From JAXLYX01 sp046351215 (GTDB lineage: Bacteria; Myxococcota_A; Polyangia; Polyangiales; Houyiibacteriaceae), in assembly GCA_046351215.1 (NCBI GenBank), contig JAXLYX010000013.1:62001-126000 (forward strand): a stretch of 64,000 nt of DNA, in the 5' to 3' direction. The notes beneath the pieces were generated by a model that saw only the letters and a program-made list of their open reading frames with translations, did no database searches and was not told the origin of the DNA. The position numbers and the translations under genes are program-made. This document shows, piece after piece, positions 7,971 to 16,639 of this stretch; positions within the stretch are counted from its first letter, which is position 1, and each line of letters opens with the position of its first letter.

Positions 7971-9296
7971 TCACTGCAGCTGGACGACGTTCTCGGCATG
8001 CGCCGGATCGTCGAGCACCGTGCGCAGCCAGTCGTTGCCGGTGACGGGCGTTCCCGACGCGTCGGTGGCCGTCTCGCGCATGCCGCCGAGAACCCACTTC
8101 TGGAGCTCGGCGCTCGTCACGTCGTCGCCGGTGACCGCGAGGGGTCCGAAGACGCCGAGGACCGTCTTCAGGAGCTGGTCCGGCAACGTGGTCACGTCGA
8201 GCGCGAGCGTGTGGCGGCTGCCGGGCGCGATGAAGCGATGCGCGCGACCGGGGAAGCGATCGACGAGGCGCCCCGTCTCGCGCACGAGCGCGGTCCGGAA
8301 TTCGTCGGCCGTCGTGCCCATGAAGAACTCGCCGATCACGTGGTCGCCCGCGTGCCCCATGTAGGCGAAGCGCGTGTTCGGATCGCGCGCGAGGGCCCAT
8401 TCCACGACGCCCGTCGCATGACCGTTCGCGATGCAATCGGGGCAGGTGCGCGACGGCAGGAGCCCGATCGCGCCGACCTCGACGAGCACGCGCCGGATGA
8501 AGTCCGGATCGGCGTCCGAGAGGATCGGACCGCCCGAGTCGGAGACGATGACGATCGGTGTGGTCGGATAGAAGTGGCGGGCCATCGCGATGCCGAGGAG
8601 CACGCCGTAGGAGCCGCCGCTCGAGCCGACGAGCGCGATCCGGCGCGGGTTCGGGAAGGTGCGCGACGCCGTGACGAAGGTCGCCGTGAGGTTGAGGAGC
8701 CCGCGCTGGTAGGCCTGGTCCTGCGTCCCGTTCAGCGCGTTGCCGTCCGAGAGGATCCGATCGACGTCACCCGCGAAGATCGACCCGTCGCAGTAGGGCG
8801 CGTGCACCACGTCCCAGCCGGCGAGCGGATTGTTCGGGCTGTCGGGATCGAGCAGACCGCCGATGCCGACGGCGTAGCTGCCGGCCGTGAAGCCCCGGAG
8901 CGTGAGCATGGGCTCGGCGGTCGCGGCGCAGATCTCGTCGAGACAGACGCCGCCGCCCTCGAGGAAGACCATCAGGTCCTGCGAGTCGGTCTCGCGCGTC
9001 TCGACGAAGTACTCCTTGCCCCGCATGCAGAGGGGACCCCGGCCCGCGGCACCGAACTTGTGGACCTTGATGTTCGGGAAGAGCGCCTGGTCGTTGATCT
9101 GCGTCGCGACGACCTGCGGGGCGTCGACGTAGCGCAGGAGGCCGTTGTCGTAGACCTCCTGGTAGGGGTTCGCCGCGACGCCGGCGTCGGCGTTCGTGGG
9201 CGAGCCGCCCGAGCCCGAGGGCGCGGGGAGAAGGGTGAATTCGCAGCCCGAGGCGAGGAGAGCGACGAGCGTGAGCAAGGGGGCGAGGCGAGTCAT
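7971..9296 (-). CDS. Pectinacetylesterase-family lipoprotein
   Basis: A 441-residue exported alpha/beta hydrolase. The N-terminus is a lipoprotein signal (LLTLVALLASGC). The mature protein carries the pectinacetylesterase/Notum-type marks: FLEGGGVCLDE (oxyanion-side loop), ALVGSSGGSYGVLLG (nucleophile elbow, GSSGG), an Asp in the DSGG turn, and a late His in FIAPGSRHTL that could complete the triad. Family members deacetylate polysaccharides or lipids outside the cell; the substrate here is unknown. The ATG at 9296 has GGAGGTT upstream. It is divergent from the TerB-like gene. Confidence 0.8.
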   Translation of the reverse strand: MTRLAPLLTLVALLASGCEFTLLPAPSGSGGSPTNADAGVAANPYQEVYDNGLLRYVDAPQVVATQINDQALFPNIKVHKFGAAGRGPLCMRGKEYFVETRETDSQDLMVFLEGGGVCLDEICAATAEPMLTLRGFTAGSYAVGIGGLLDPDSPNNPLAGWDVVHAPYCDGSIFAGDVDRILSDGNALNGTQDQAYQRGLLNLTATFVTASRTFPNPRRIALVGSSGGSYGVLLGIAMARHFYPTTPIVIVSDSGGPILSDADPDFIRRVLVEVGAIGLLPSRTCPDCIANGHATGVVEWALARDPNTRFAYMGHAGDHVIGEFFMGTTADEFRTALVRETGRLVDRFPGRAHRFIAPGSRHTLALDVTTLPDQLLKTVLGVFGPLAVTGDDVTSAELQKWVLGGMRETATDASGTPVTGNDWLRTVLDDPAHAENVVQLQ

Positions 9297-9568
9297 CGGC
9301 GGAACCTCCGACGATCGTTCTATCGATTGCCCACCGATGACCGCATCGGTCTCGAGAAGACCTTGCACGCATACGAATTGACCCTAGGCGACAGGAAATC
9401 CGCCCATCTGTCGCGTTGGGTAACATCTTGCACATGGGGTGTGCAGACTCCTGCGCAGCGGCGAGGCGCGTCGGGACGACGCGGGCGGCTCCGGGGCTCG
9501 CCGGCTGCGCAACCCCTCGCGCTTCGAGGGAATTTGTCTGCCGGAACGGATTCCGTACCCTTCGGCGC

Positions 9569-10009
9569 ATGCCCGTCCCCGTGTCCCTGCGCGAGCGCGT
9601 GCGCCCGCTCGCCGAAGCGTTCGCGACCGCGGACCTCGAGATCCTCGTCGACCTCGCGGCCTTCGTCGCCTTCGCGGACGGCGTGATCGAGGAGAGCGAG
9701 CTCGAGGCGATGCACGAGGCCTTCGAGCAGCTCTTCCACAGCAAGCTCTCGGACGTGGTGGTGAAGACGCTCGTCGGAAGCGCGATCGACGCGATCCAGA
9801 ACGACGGCCCGGAGACGTTCGCGCGGCGTCTCGGCGAAGGCCTGCGGGAGCGGGACAAGAGGCTCGACGGGATCCGGTTCGCGTTCGCGATCGCGGCCGC
9901 GGATCACGAGATCGCGGGCATCGAGCGCGAGCGTATCGCCCTGGTGGCGGAGGCCGCGGGCCTCACGGGCGCCGAGCTCCGTCGCATCGACCTCGAGTCG
10001 AGGCCCTGA
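9569..10009 (+). CDS. TerB-like protein
   Basis: A 146-residue all-helical cytoplasmic protein. The repeated acidic-helix pattern (LAAFVAFADGVIEESELEAMHEAF and then FAFAIAAADHEIAGIERERI) is that of the TerB/DjlA-type domain, in which two such DG..E..E motifs bind metal. TerB proteins occur in tellurite-resistance and stress systems as membrane-associated adaptors, but solitary copies in myxobacteria have no defined role. The ATG at 9569 gives the natural domain start. The frame is open 150 bases further upstream without recognisable sequence. The stop lies six bases from that of the convergent kinase gene. Confidence 0.75.
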   Translation: MPVPVSLRERVRPLAEAFATADLEILVDLAAFVAFADGVIEESELEAMHEAFEQLFHSKLSDVVVKTLVGSAIDAIQNDGPETFARRLGEGLRERDKRLDGIRFAFAIAAADHEIAGIERERIALVAEAAGLTGAELRRIDLESRP

Positions 10010-10015
10010 AGCCCC

Positions 10016-11785
10016 TCAGTCCTTCTTCGCGAAGGGCGCGAGCGCGAGGAGCTTCCGAGCGCGGTCGCGCTCGGCCTGCCCGAGCCTTCCGCCGAGCGCG
10101 AGCTCGAAGGCGCGCGCGAGCTCCCCGGCCGTCGCGAACCGATCCGCCGGCTTCTTCGCGAGACCGATGCGCAGCACGAAGGCGACGTCGTCGCCGACGT
10201 CGACGAGGTCGCGCGGATCGATCGGCAGCTCGTGCACGACGGCGTGGAGCAGCTGCGAGACGTCGTCGCGCAGGAAGGGGAGACGCCCCGTGATCACGCG
10301 GTAGAGGATCGCGGCGAGGGCGTGCACGTCCGCGCGGCGATCCAGCACGTCCCCCTCCGTGATCTGCTCGGGCGCCATGTAGTGGGGCGTCCCGACGATG
10401 TGCGCCTGGGTGAGCGCCGTCTCCTCGCGTCCCGTGCGCTTCGCGACGCCGAAGTCGAGGATCTTCCAGACCTTCCGGCCCGAGGGCAGCAGCGCGTGGA
10501 AGAGGTTCTGCGGCTTCAGGTCACGGTGGACGACGCCGGCGTCGTGCGCCGCGTCGAGGCCCGCGGCGACCTGGCGTGCGAGCTCGAGCGCCTCGGCCGG
10601 ACCGAGGGGGCTCTTCGCGCGGAGGACGGCGGCGAGGTCGACGCCGCGGAGCCGCTCCATCGCGATGTAGGGGACGAGGGCGTTCGCACCGCCGACTTCG
10701 AGCACGGTGACGACGTGGGGCGAGTGCAGCTTCTGGATCGTCTCGGCCTCGCGCTCGAAACGGAGGACGAGGTCGTGGTCGACGAGGGCGTCGCGGCGGA
10801 GCAGCTTCACCGCCGCCTCGGCGCCGGTGCCCACGTGGAGGGCGGCGTAGACCTCGCCCATCCCTCCGCGCCCGATCACGTCGTCGAGTCGGTAGCTCCC
10901 GAGCACCTTGCCCGTGAAGCGCCCCTCCCCGCCGACGCGGTTCGCGTCCTCGAGCTCGGCCCGGATCTCGCGCAGGAGCGCTTCGCGCTCGGAGGCGAGC
11001 CGCACGGCCTGCTCCATCTCGACGAAGAGCTTGAGCGACTGGCGGTTCACGAGGAGCCCGACGAGGAAGGTCGCGAGGTACTCGCTCTCGACCCAGGCGA
11101 GGATCACCCATTGGAGGCTCGGTGACGGCGCGACGTCCTCTCCGAGGCCCGTGGCGGTGGCGAAGCCGAGACGCACGAGGGCGAACGCGATCGCATGGCC
11201 CGTGGCGAGCAGGACGTAGACGATCGTGACCTGCCGTGTGGAGGCGCTCGTCGAGAAGAGCAGGAAGCCGAGGGTGACCACGCCGGTGAAGGGCGAGCTC
11301 AGACCGAAGCCGAGCGTGATCACCGGCACCGCGAAGGCGGTCACGATGACCTCGAAGCCGACGTCGTCGAGGCGGAAGTCTTCGTTCCGCGACGCTCGGA
11401 AGAAGATCGAGCCGTAGGTCAGGACGATCGTCGCGAGACCGAGCGCGACGAGGAGCTTGTCGCCGCGGGCCCCCGACACGAGGAGGAGCAGCGGCATCCC
11501 GAAGAAGGAGCACGCGGCCATGGTGCCGGTGAGGATCCGGATCGCGTTGTGCGAGGCGCGGGCCTGGGCGTCGCGCGCCGAAGCGACCCGGCGCGAGCCC
11601 CCGCCGAAGCGCTCGAGGACGAGGTTGGCGTTGCTCGGGTGGGTCGAGACCCGCGGACGCGTCGTGACGTCGACCACCGGCTCCGGAGTTCCCTCGGGCG
11701 ACGGTCCCGGCCTCTCGCTCGCCGCCGGCCGCTTGCCCGCGACCCGCGTCTCCAGCTCGTCGGTCGAGTCGAAGCCGTCGTCCAT
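10016..11785 (-). CDS. Membrane Ser/Thr protein kinase, N-terminal membrane domain
   Basis: A 589-residue Hanks-type kinase with the sensor first. Residues 1-80 are a disordered cytoplasmic stretch; about 85-250 hold six membrane helices; 252-282 form a charged coiled coil; and 298-560 are the kinase. Kinase motifs are IGRGGMGEVY (P-loop), AAVKLLRR (Lys), HRDLKPQNLF (catalytic loop), DFGVAK (metal binding), and GTPHYMAPEQ (P+1 loop). All catalytic residues are present, so it should be active. It is divergent from the histidine-kinase operon and shares its intergenic region with the tandem regulatory dyads at 11842-11875. Myxobacteria carry many such kinases; the ligand is unknown. Confidence 0.92.
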   Translation of the reverse strand: MDDGFDSTDELETRVAGKRPAASERPGPSPEGTPEPVVDVTTRPRVSTHPSNANLVLERFGGGSRRVASARDAQARASHNAIRILTGTMAACSFFGMPLLLLVSGARGDKLLVALGLATIVLTYGSIFFRASRNEDFRLDDVGFEVIVTAFAVPVITLGFGLSSPFTGVVTLGFLLFSTSASTRQVTIVYVLLATGHAIAFALVRLGFATATGLGEDVAPSPSLQWVILAWVESEYLATFLVGLLVNRQSLKLFVEMEQAVRLASEREALLREIRAELEDANRVGGEGRFTGKVLGSYRLDDVIGRGGMGEVYAALHVGTGAEAAVKLLRRDALVDHDLVLRFEREAETIQKLHSPHVVTVLEVGGANALVPYIAMERLRGVDLAAVLRAKSPLGPAEALELARQVAAGLDAAHDAGVVHRDLKPQNLFHALLPSGRKVWKILDFGVAKRTGREETALTQAHIVGTPHYMAPEQITEGDVLDRRADVHALAAILYRVITGRLPFLRDDVSQLLHAVVHELPIDPRDLVDVGDDVAFVLRIGLAKKPADRFATAGELARAFELALGGRLGQAERDRARKLLALAPFAKKD

Positions 11786-11841
11786 CCCCGAGCGAGGCTA
11801 CCACGGACCGCGGCCGCGACGGTCGCGACGCGTAAGGTCGG

Positions 11842-11875
11842 TGCGGTTTCCGCAGCCGCACGTGCGGTTTCCGCA
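11842..11875 (+). promoter_or_regulatory. Two tandem dyads, predicted enhancer site for the NtrC-type regulator
   Basis: TGCGGTTTCCGCA occurs at 11842-11854 and again at 11863-11875 (identical over 15 bases, GTGCGGTTTCCGCAG), exactly two helical turns apart. Each is a TGCGG/CCGCA dyad. They sit about 70-100 bases upstream of the transcription start expected from the sigma-54 promoter at 11918-11933, the normal place for an NtrC-family enhancer. The same motif recurs in a pair at 20315-20350. Confidence 0.7.
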
Positions 11876-11917
11876 GTCGGTCGCTGGGTCCCTGCGTGAA
11901 ATCCGCTCGTTTCCCGG

Positions 11918-11933
11918 CGGCACGGGCATTGCT
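11918..11933 (+). promoter_or_regulatory. Sigma-54 promoter of the histidine kinase-regulator operon
   Basis: CGGCACG-GGCA-TTGCT matches the -24/-12 consensus TGGCACG-N4-TTGCW at all but the first base, and GG (11919-11920) to GC (11931-11932) has the required ten-base spacing. Transcription would start near 11944. It lies directly upstream of the kinase gene and downstream of the two dyads, implying that the regulator activates its own operon. Confidence 0.75.
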
Positions 11934-11954
11934 GAAGTGGGCGGTGGGCTCCCC

Positions 11955-13265
11955 GTGCGTGACCTCCCGAACCGCTCCCCCGCGGCGCCCCTCGCAGGGG
12001 TCGCCGCCGGCTTGCGCCGCCACGGTTTCGGGGCCGCCCTCGCCACGACGGCCCTCGTGGCCTCGCTCGGGCTCGCCCTCACCCTCGGCATGGTCGCGAG
12101 CGCGGTCCACGTCGCGGGCGATGCGATCGCGCTCGGCGAGTGCGAGGCCATGGTCCACCGCGTGGCCGAGGACCTGCGCTCGTCCTACGGGCCTCCGGAC
12201 GCGGACCTCGTGCGCCGCATCGCCCGGGCGCACGAGCGGCAGGGCCTCCGCTACCTCGCGTTCCGCCGTCCGGATGGATCCCTCGGAGCGGAAGCGGGCC
12301 GTGCGGAGCTCGCGCCGGCGGCTCGACCCTCGGCCCTCGCGCGTCGCGCAAGCCGGGCGCGGCTCGCGCGTCCCCTCCCCGCCCTCTTCGGTCCGCCGTC
12401 CTCGCCACGGCCGATGCGGGGTCGACACCCGAGAGCGATGCACGCCCCTCCGACCCTCGTCGTCGAGGTGGAGACGCCCGTGCTCGCCTCGCTCGAGGCC
12501 GCCGTGCTCCACGCGGAGATCGTCGGAGGCATCGCGGTGCTCCTCGTGCTCGGGAGCGCCGTCCTCCTCCTTCGGGCAGCGCGGACCCGGATCGCGCTCG
12601 AGCGGAAGCTCGAGCAGGGTCGGCGCCTCGCGGCGCTCGGCGAGATGTCGGCCGTGATGGCGCACGAGCTCCGCAATCCCCTCGCCGCGCTCAAGGGTCA
12701 TGCGCAGCTCCTCGGCGAGGAGGTCCCGCCGGACTCTCGCGTGAAGACGCGGGTCGAGCGGATCGTGAGCGCGGCCGAGCGCCTCGAGCGGCTCGTCACC
12801 GAGCTGCTCGAGCTCGTACGGAACGGACCGCTCGCCGAAGACGCGATCGCGCCGGCCGAGCTCGTGCGCCGGTCGATCGGCGACGAGGAGCTCGAGCGCG
12901 TACGCGTCGACACCCACGCCGCACCCGGGATCCTGCGCCTCGACGCGGCGCGGATCTCGCGCGCGCTCGGCAACGTGATCCGCAACGCCCTCCAGGCCTC
13001 GCCCGAGGAAGCGTCGGTGCACGTGGCGGTGAGACGGGACGGCGCGGGCGTCGTGTTCGAGGTCCGCGACACGGGGCCGGGACTGCCCGCCGGTGACGAA
13101 GAGCGGATCTTCGAGCCCTTCGTGACGCATCGCGTGCGCGGCACCGGCCTCGGCCTCGCGATCGCCCGTCGCGCCGTCGAGCAACATGGCGGTACTCTCG
13201 TGGGCCGCACGCTCCCGGAAGGGGGCGCTTCGTTCCGCTTCGAGATCCCGGGAGTCGCTTCATGA
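11955..13265 (+). CDS. ZraS/NtrB-like membrane sensor histidine kinase
   Basis: With the GTG at 11955 this is a 436-residue sensor kinase. It has a membrane helix at about 30-50 (GAALATTALVASLGLALTL), a periplasmic domain of about 120 residues, a second helix (IVGGIAVLLVLGSAVLLL), then a cytoplasmic HisKA domain (VMAHELRNPLAALKGHAQLL, His about 237) and an HATPase domain (N box NVIRNALQAS, G boxes DTGPGLP and GTGLGLAIA). There is no PAS domain. The layout matches ZraS/HydH metal sensors. A TTG at 12012, preceded by AGGGG, is an alternative start that would leave a more usual 5' leader behind the sigma-54 start site near 11944. Its stop overlaps the regulator start (ATGA). Confidence 0.88.
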   Translation: MRDLPNRSPAAPLAGVAAGLRRHGFGAALATTALVASLGLALTLGMVASAVHVAGDAIALGECEAMVHRVAEDLRSSYGPPDADLVRRIARAHERQGLRYLAFRRPDGSLGAEAGRAELAPAARPSALARRASRARLARPLPALFGPPSSPRPMRGRHPRAMHAPPTLVVEVETPVLASLEAAVLHAEIVGGIAVLLVLGSAVLLLRAARTRIALERKLEQGRRLAALGEMSAVMAHELRNPLAALKGHAQLLGEEVPPDSRVKTRVERIVSAAERLERLVTELLELVRNGPLAEDAIAPAELVRRSIGDEELERVRVDTHAAPGILRLDAARISRALGNVIRNALQASPEEASVHVAVRRDGAGVVFEVRDTGPGLPAGDEERIFEPFVTHRVRGTGLGLAIARRAVEQHGGTLVGRTLPEGGASFRFEIPGVAS

Positions 13266-14629
13266 GTGAAGGAAGGCGCACGCGCAGGGGACGGATCCTC
13301 GTCGCCGAGGACGAGGAGGGCCTTCGCAGCTTCCTCTCCGAGGCGCTCGAGAGCGCGGGCCACGAGGTCGTCGCCGCGGCGGACGGCGAGGAAGCGATCG
13401 CGACGCTGCGTGCCGAGCCCTTCGACGTGTTGATCACCGATCTCCGCATGCCGCGTGCCGATGGCATGGCGGTCGTCCGGGTGGCGCGCACGGAGCAGTC
13501 CGACGTCGAGGCGATCATCCTCACCGCGCACGGCGCCGTGAGCACGGCCGTCGAGGCGATGAAGCTCGGCGCGTTCGACTACCTCGAGAAGCCGATCGCG
13601 AGCCCGAAGGCGCTGCGCGACCTGGTCCAGCGGGCCCTCGAGCGGCGCGACGCCATCGTCGGCGCCCGGACGAGCGAGACCTCCGTCTCGACCACGGCGT
13701 CCTCGCTGACCTTCGGCGCGCCGGCGATGAAGCCCGTCGTCGAGGCCCTCGATCGCGTGGCGCGCACGAACGCGACGGTGTTGCTCGTCGGCGAGAGCGG
13801 CACGGGCAAGGAAGTCGCGGCCCGCCATCTCCACGAGCGGGGCGCGCGCGCGAAGGGTCCCTTCGTCGCGATCAACTGCGCGGTCCTCTCGGAGTCGTTG
13901 CTCGAGAGCGAGCTCTTCGGTCACGAGAAGGGTGCGTTCACCGGGGCGCATACGATGCGCAAGGGCCGGCTCGAGCTCGCGGACGGCGGAACCTTCTTCC
14001 TCGACGAGATCGGCGAGCTCGCGCCAAAGCTCCAGGCGAAGCTGCTCCGCGTCCTCGAGGAGCGCGCGTTCGAGCGCCTCGGCGGGACGCGTACGATCGA
14101 CGTCGACGTGCGCCTCGTGGCCGCGACGCACCGCGATCTCCGCGCGATGGTGAAGGAAGGGAGCTTCCGCGAGGACCTCTACCACCGGCTCGCGGTCTTC
14201 CCCGTGCGCCTGCCGCCGCTCCGGGAGCGTCGGGAGGACGTGCTCCCGCTCGCGGAGGCGCTGCTCGCGAGACTCGCGACCGAGGCGGGTCGAAAGGATC
14301 GCCCCACGCTCGACGCGAGCGCGCGGAAGGCGCTGTCCGAGGCCGCGTTCCCGGGCAACGTGCGCGAGCTCCGGAACGCGCTCGAACGCGCCCTGATCCT
14401 CGCCGACGGACCGACGATCTCGGCCGAGGACCTGCTCCTCGAGCAGGCGAGCACGGAACCGCGCCCGTCCGAGCCGCCGCGCCCCGTGACGGCGCTCGTC
14501 GAGCTCGAGCGCGAGGCGATCGTCGAGGCACTCCGCTCCGTCGGCGGCAACCGTCGCGAGGCCGCCGCCAAGCTCGGCATCGGCCTGCGCACCCTCTACG
14601 AGAAGCTGAAGCGCTACCAGATCGGCTGA
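13262..14629 (+). CDS. NtrC-family sigma-54 response regulator (ZraR-like)
   Basis: A 455-residue three-domain activator. It has a receiver with phospho-acceptor Asp60 (VLITDLRMP) and Lys in YLEKPI; an AAA+ domain with Walker A GESGTGKE, the sigma-54 contact loop GAFTGA, Walker B GGTFFLDEIGEL, and arginine finger region FREDLYHRL; and a C-terminal Fis helix-turn-helix (GNRREAAAKLGIGLRTLYEKL). It should bind an upstream enhancer and drive open-complex formation by sigma-54 RNA polymerase. It is co-translated with the sensor kinase. The likely targets by motif are its own operon and the divergent pair at 20.2-20.5 kb. Confidence 0.93.
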   Translation: MSEGRRTRRGRILVAEDEEGLRSFLSEALESAGHEVVAAADGEEAIATLRAEPFDVLITDLRMPRADGMAVVRVARTEQSDVEAIILTAHGAVSTAVEAMKLGAFDYLEKPIASPKALRDLVQRALERRDAIVGARTSETSVSTTASSLTFGAPAMKPVVEALDRVARTNATVLLVGESGTGKEVAARHLHERGARAKGPFVAINCAVLSESLLESELFGHEKGAFTGAHTMRKGRLELADGGTFFLDEIGELAPKLQAKLLRVLEERAFERLGGTRTIDVDVRLVAATHRDLRAMVKEGSFREDLYHRLAVFPVRLPPLRERREDVLPLAEALLARLATEAGRKDRPTLDASARKALSEAAFPGNVRELRNALERALILADGPTISAEDLLLEQASTEPRPSEPPRPVTALVELEREAIVEALRSVGGNRREAAAKLGIGLRTLYEKLKRYQIG

Positions 14630-14648
14630 GGCCCGCGACCCGCGTGCC

Positions 14649-15809
14649 TCAGCGCGGCGGCGCGAAGGGCGGATCGGAAACGAAGGGATCCGAGAAGCGT
14701 GGGTCGTGGAGGAAGGCCTCGTCCGTCAGGCTCTCGAGGAAGGCGATCACGTCGGCCCGCTCGGCGTCGGTGAGCACGAAGCCGAGCACGAAGGGATCCT
14801 TGAGCGGGCTCTGGCTCCCGTCGCCGGCATCGGGGCCCGAGGCGACGGTGCGCCCTCCCGCTTCGTAGTGGGCGAGCACGCCCTCGAGCGTGGCGATCGA
14901 GCCATCGTGCATGTAGGGCGCGGTCACGCCCACGTTGCGCAGCGAAGGCGCGCGGAAGCGGCCCATGTCCGAAGGTCGGCCCGTGACCTCGTACACGCCC
15001 CGATCGCTCGCCGGGTACGCGCCCTTCCCGTCCACGTCGTAGAGGCCGGTGTTGTGGAAGGGGCGCTCGGCGTCCGGCATGCCCGCGTGATCGAAGGAGT
15101 CCGAGAAGTCGAAGCCTCCGTGGCAGTGGAAGCACTCGAGCCGCTCCGAGAAGAAGAGCTCCATCCCGCGCTGCGCGGAGGCGGAGAGGGCGCTCGCATC
15201 GCCGGCGACGAAGCGATCGTAGGGCGAGCCCCCCGACACGAGGGTCCGCTCGAAGGCGGCGATCGCGCGCGTGACGTTCGCGAGCGTGATCGGTGCGCTC
15301 TCTCCCGGGAAGCTCGCCGCGAATCTCTCGACGTAGTCGGGATCGCGACGGAGGCGCGCGAGCAGCGTCTCCGCGTCCGGGAGCCCGAGCTCCACCAGAT
15401 GATCGCCGAACATCGGCACGAGGGCCTGGTCCTCGAGCCTCCGCACCATCGGATTGGCCCACGTGAGGCGCGAGCGGTACGCGGCGTTCGCGAGCGACAT
15501 GCTGCTCCGGGCGACGACGTCGCCGGTCGAGCCGATCGCGTGCGCGCGCCCGTCCGTGAACGCGAGCTCCTGTCGGTGACAGCTCGCACACGCCTGCCGC
15601 TGGTTCGCGGAGAGACGGCGATCGTAGAAGAGCCGACGTCCGAGCTCGACCTTGAGCTCGCTCATCGGGTTGTCCGCGGGAACGCGCGGCTCCGGGAAGC
15701 CCGGCGGGAGCTCGAACCGATAGGCCCTCGCCCCGACGGCACGCGGAGGCGGAAGGAGCGCGAGCCCGGCGACGACGGCCACGAGCGCGACGAACGACGA
15801 GGTCTTCAT
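14649..15809 (-). CDS. mbnH: MbnH-type di-haem cytochrome c peroxidase
   Basis: A 386-residue exported protein of the di-haem peroxidase (MauG/CcpA) family. It has an N-terminal signal peptide, haem-binding motifs CASCH (74-78) and CFHCH (226-230), and the family signatures ELKVELGRRLFYDRRLS, FTDGRAHAIG and MHDGSIATLEGVLAHYEAGG. Its start overlaps the stop of the MbnP gene by four bases, the standard pairing of the 'metallo-mystery pair'. In the characterised pair MbnH oxidises a tryptophan of MbnP to kynurenine, creating a copper site. The gene is last in the minus-strand operon and converges on the NtrC-family regulator, 19 bases away. Confidence 0.88.
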   Translation of the reverse strand: MKTSSFVALVAVVAGLALLPPPRAVGARAYRFELPPGFPEPRVPADNPMSELKVELGRRLFYDRRLSANQRQACASCHRQELAFTDGRAHAIGSTGDVVARSSMSLANAAYRSRLTWANPMVRRLEDQALVPMFGDHLVELGLPDAETLLARLRRDPDYVERFAASFPGESAPITLANVTRAIAAFERTLVSGGSPYDRFVAGDASALSASAQRGMELFFSERLECFHCHGGFDFSDSFDHAGMPDAERPFHNTGLYDVDGKGAYPASDRGVYEVTGRPSDMGRFRAPSLRNVGVTAPYMHDGSIATLEGVLAHYEAGGRTVASGPDAGDGSQSPLKDPFVLGFVLTDAERADVIAFLESLTDEAFLHDPRFSDPFVSDPPFAPPR

Positions 15810-16639
15810 GGCTCGCTCCAGGTGAAGAGGGAAGAAGCCCGCGTCGAACGACCGCTCGAAGGGTCGAGGCCGAGCGCGGCGAAGTGGGGAGCGCAGGCCG
15901 CGTCGTCCTCGGCCGCCATGCAGTCGAGGTCGGGCCCCTCGCCGAGGAATGCATCGAGCGAGACGCGGACGCGGCGGCCGGGGCGGAAGGCGGGGAGCGC
16001 CACCTCGGCGCGATTCGGGCGACCGCAGGAGGTCACGTGCGCGAAGGAGCCCTCGCAGCGGGTGCTGCCGAGATGCAGCCGATGCATGCGCTCTCCGAGG
16101 CGCGCCTCGAAGCGGACGAATTTGTAGCCGGCCCGCCAGCCCCAATGGAGCGTGCCCGCCGTGAGCGGTCCCTCGGCGAGCGCCGGGTTCGCGTGGTTCG
16201 GCGCGAAGGGCACGCCGACGGCGAAGCGGAGCTCGCGGATCCCGCCGCGTGGGGCCTCGATCCGGAGCTCCGTGTTCTTCCCCGCGGAGCCCTGCGTGCA
16301 CGCGCCCGTGCCGTCCTCGAAGTCGAGGAGGGCGACCTCGCGCGTCTGATGGCGACCGTCCGGCACGAGGCGGGCGCGCTGCACGCTTCCATCGGCCATC
16401 ACGAGGCGGACGTCGTGGACGAAGAAACGGAGGTCGTGGAGCACGAGCGGCTCCGCGCGCGGACCCACCCGATGCGGAGCGTCGCAGGCCGGCTCGACCC
16501 CGAACGCTCGCGCCTCGAAGGGGATGCGGAGCATCTCGGGGGCGGGCTCCGTGCAGGCCGAGGACGCGAGGGCGAGCAGCACGCTCCCGAGCGCGAGGAG
16601 GACGCGCTTCGCGAGACGGGCTGCGGGGGGGTGATTCAT
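15806..16639 (-). CDS. mbnP: MbnP-family copper-binding lipoprotein
   Basis: A 277-residue protein with lipobox LASSAC (Cys29) and the marks of the four-Cys 'metallo-mystery pair' MbnP family: the LVLHDLRFFVHDVRLV strand pair, LLDFEDGTGAC, the HWGWRAGYKFVRFE motif (Trp166, Trp168) and paired cysteines about 52/114 and in STRCEGSF/VTSCGRP. In the studied homologue a tryptophan of this protein is oxidised by MbnH and the product binds copper. ATGA overlaps join it to the upstream arylsulfotransferase-like gene and the downstream mbnH, so expression is tightly coupled. I cannot tell by eye which Trp is the modified one. Confidence 0.87.
   Translation of the reverse strand: MNHPPAARLAKRVLLALGSVLLALASSACTEPAPEMLRIPFEARAFGVEPACDAPHRVGPRAEPLVLHDLRFFVHDVRLVMADGSVQRARLVPDGRHQTREVALLDFEDGTGACTQGSAGKNTELRIEAPRGGIRELRFAVGVPFAPNHANPALAEGPLTAGTLHWGWRAGYKFVRFEARLGERMHRLHLGSTRCEGSFAHVTSCGRPNRAEVALPAFRPGRRVRVSLDAFLGEGPDLDCMAAEDDAACAPHFAALGLDPSSGRSTRASSLFTWSEP

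Noticed and set aside
9388..9414. GCGACAG/CTGTCGC inverted repeat in the 9297-9568 divergent gap
   Set aside because: Seven-base arms 13 bases apart with no promoter elements placed sensibly around them; kept out of the feature list. Nothing else recognised in this gap.
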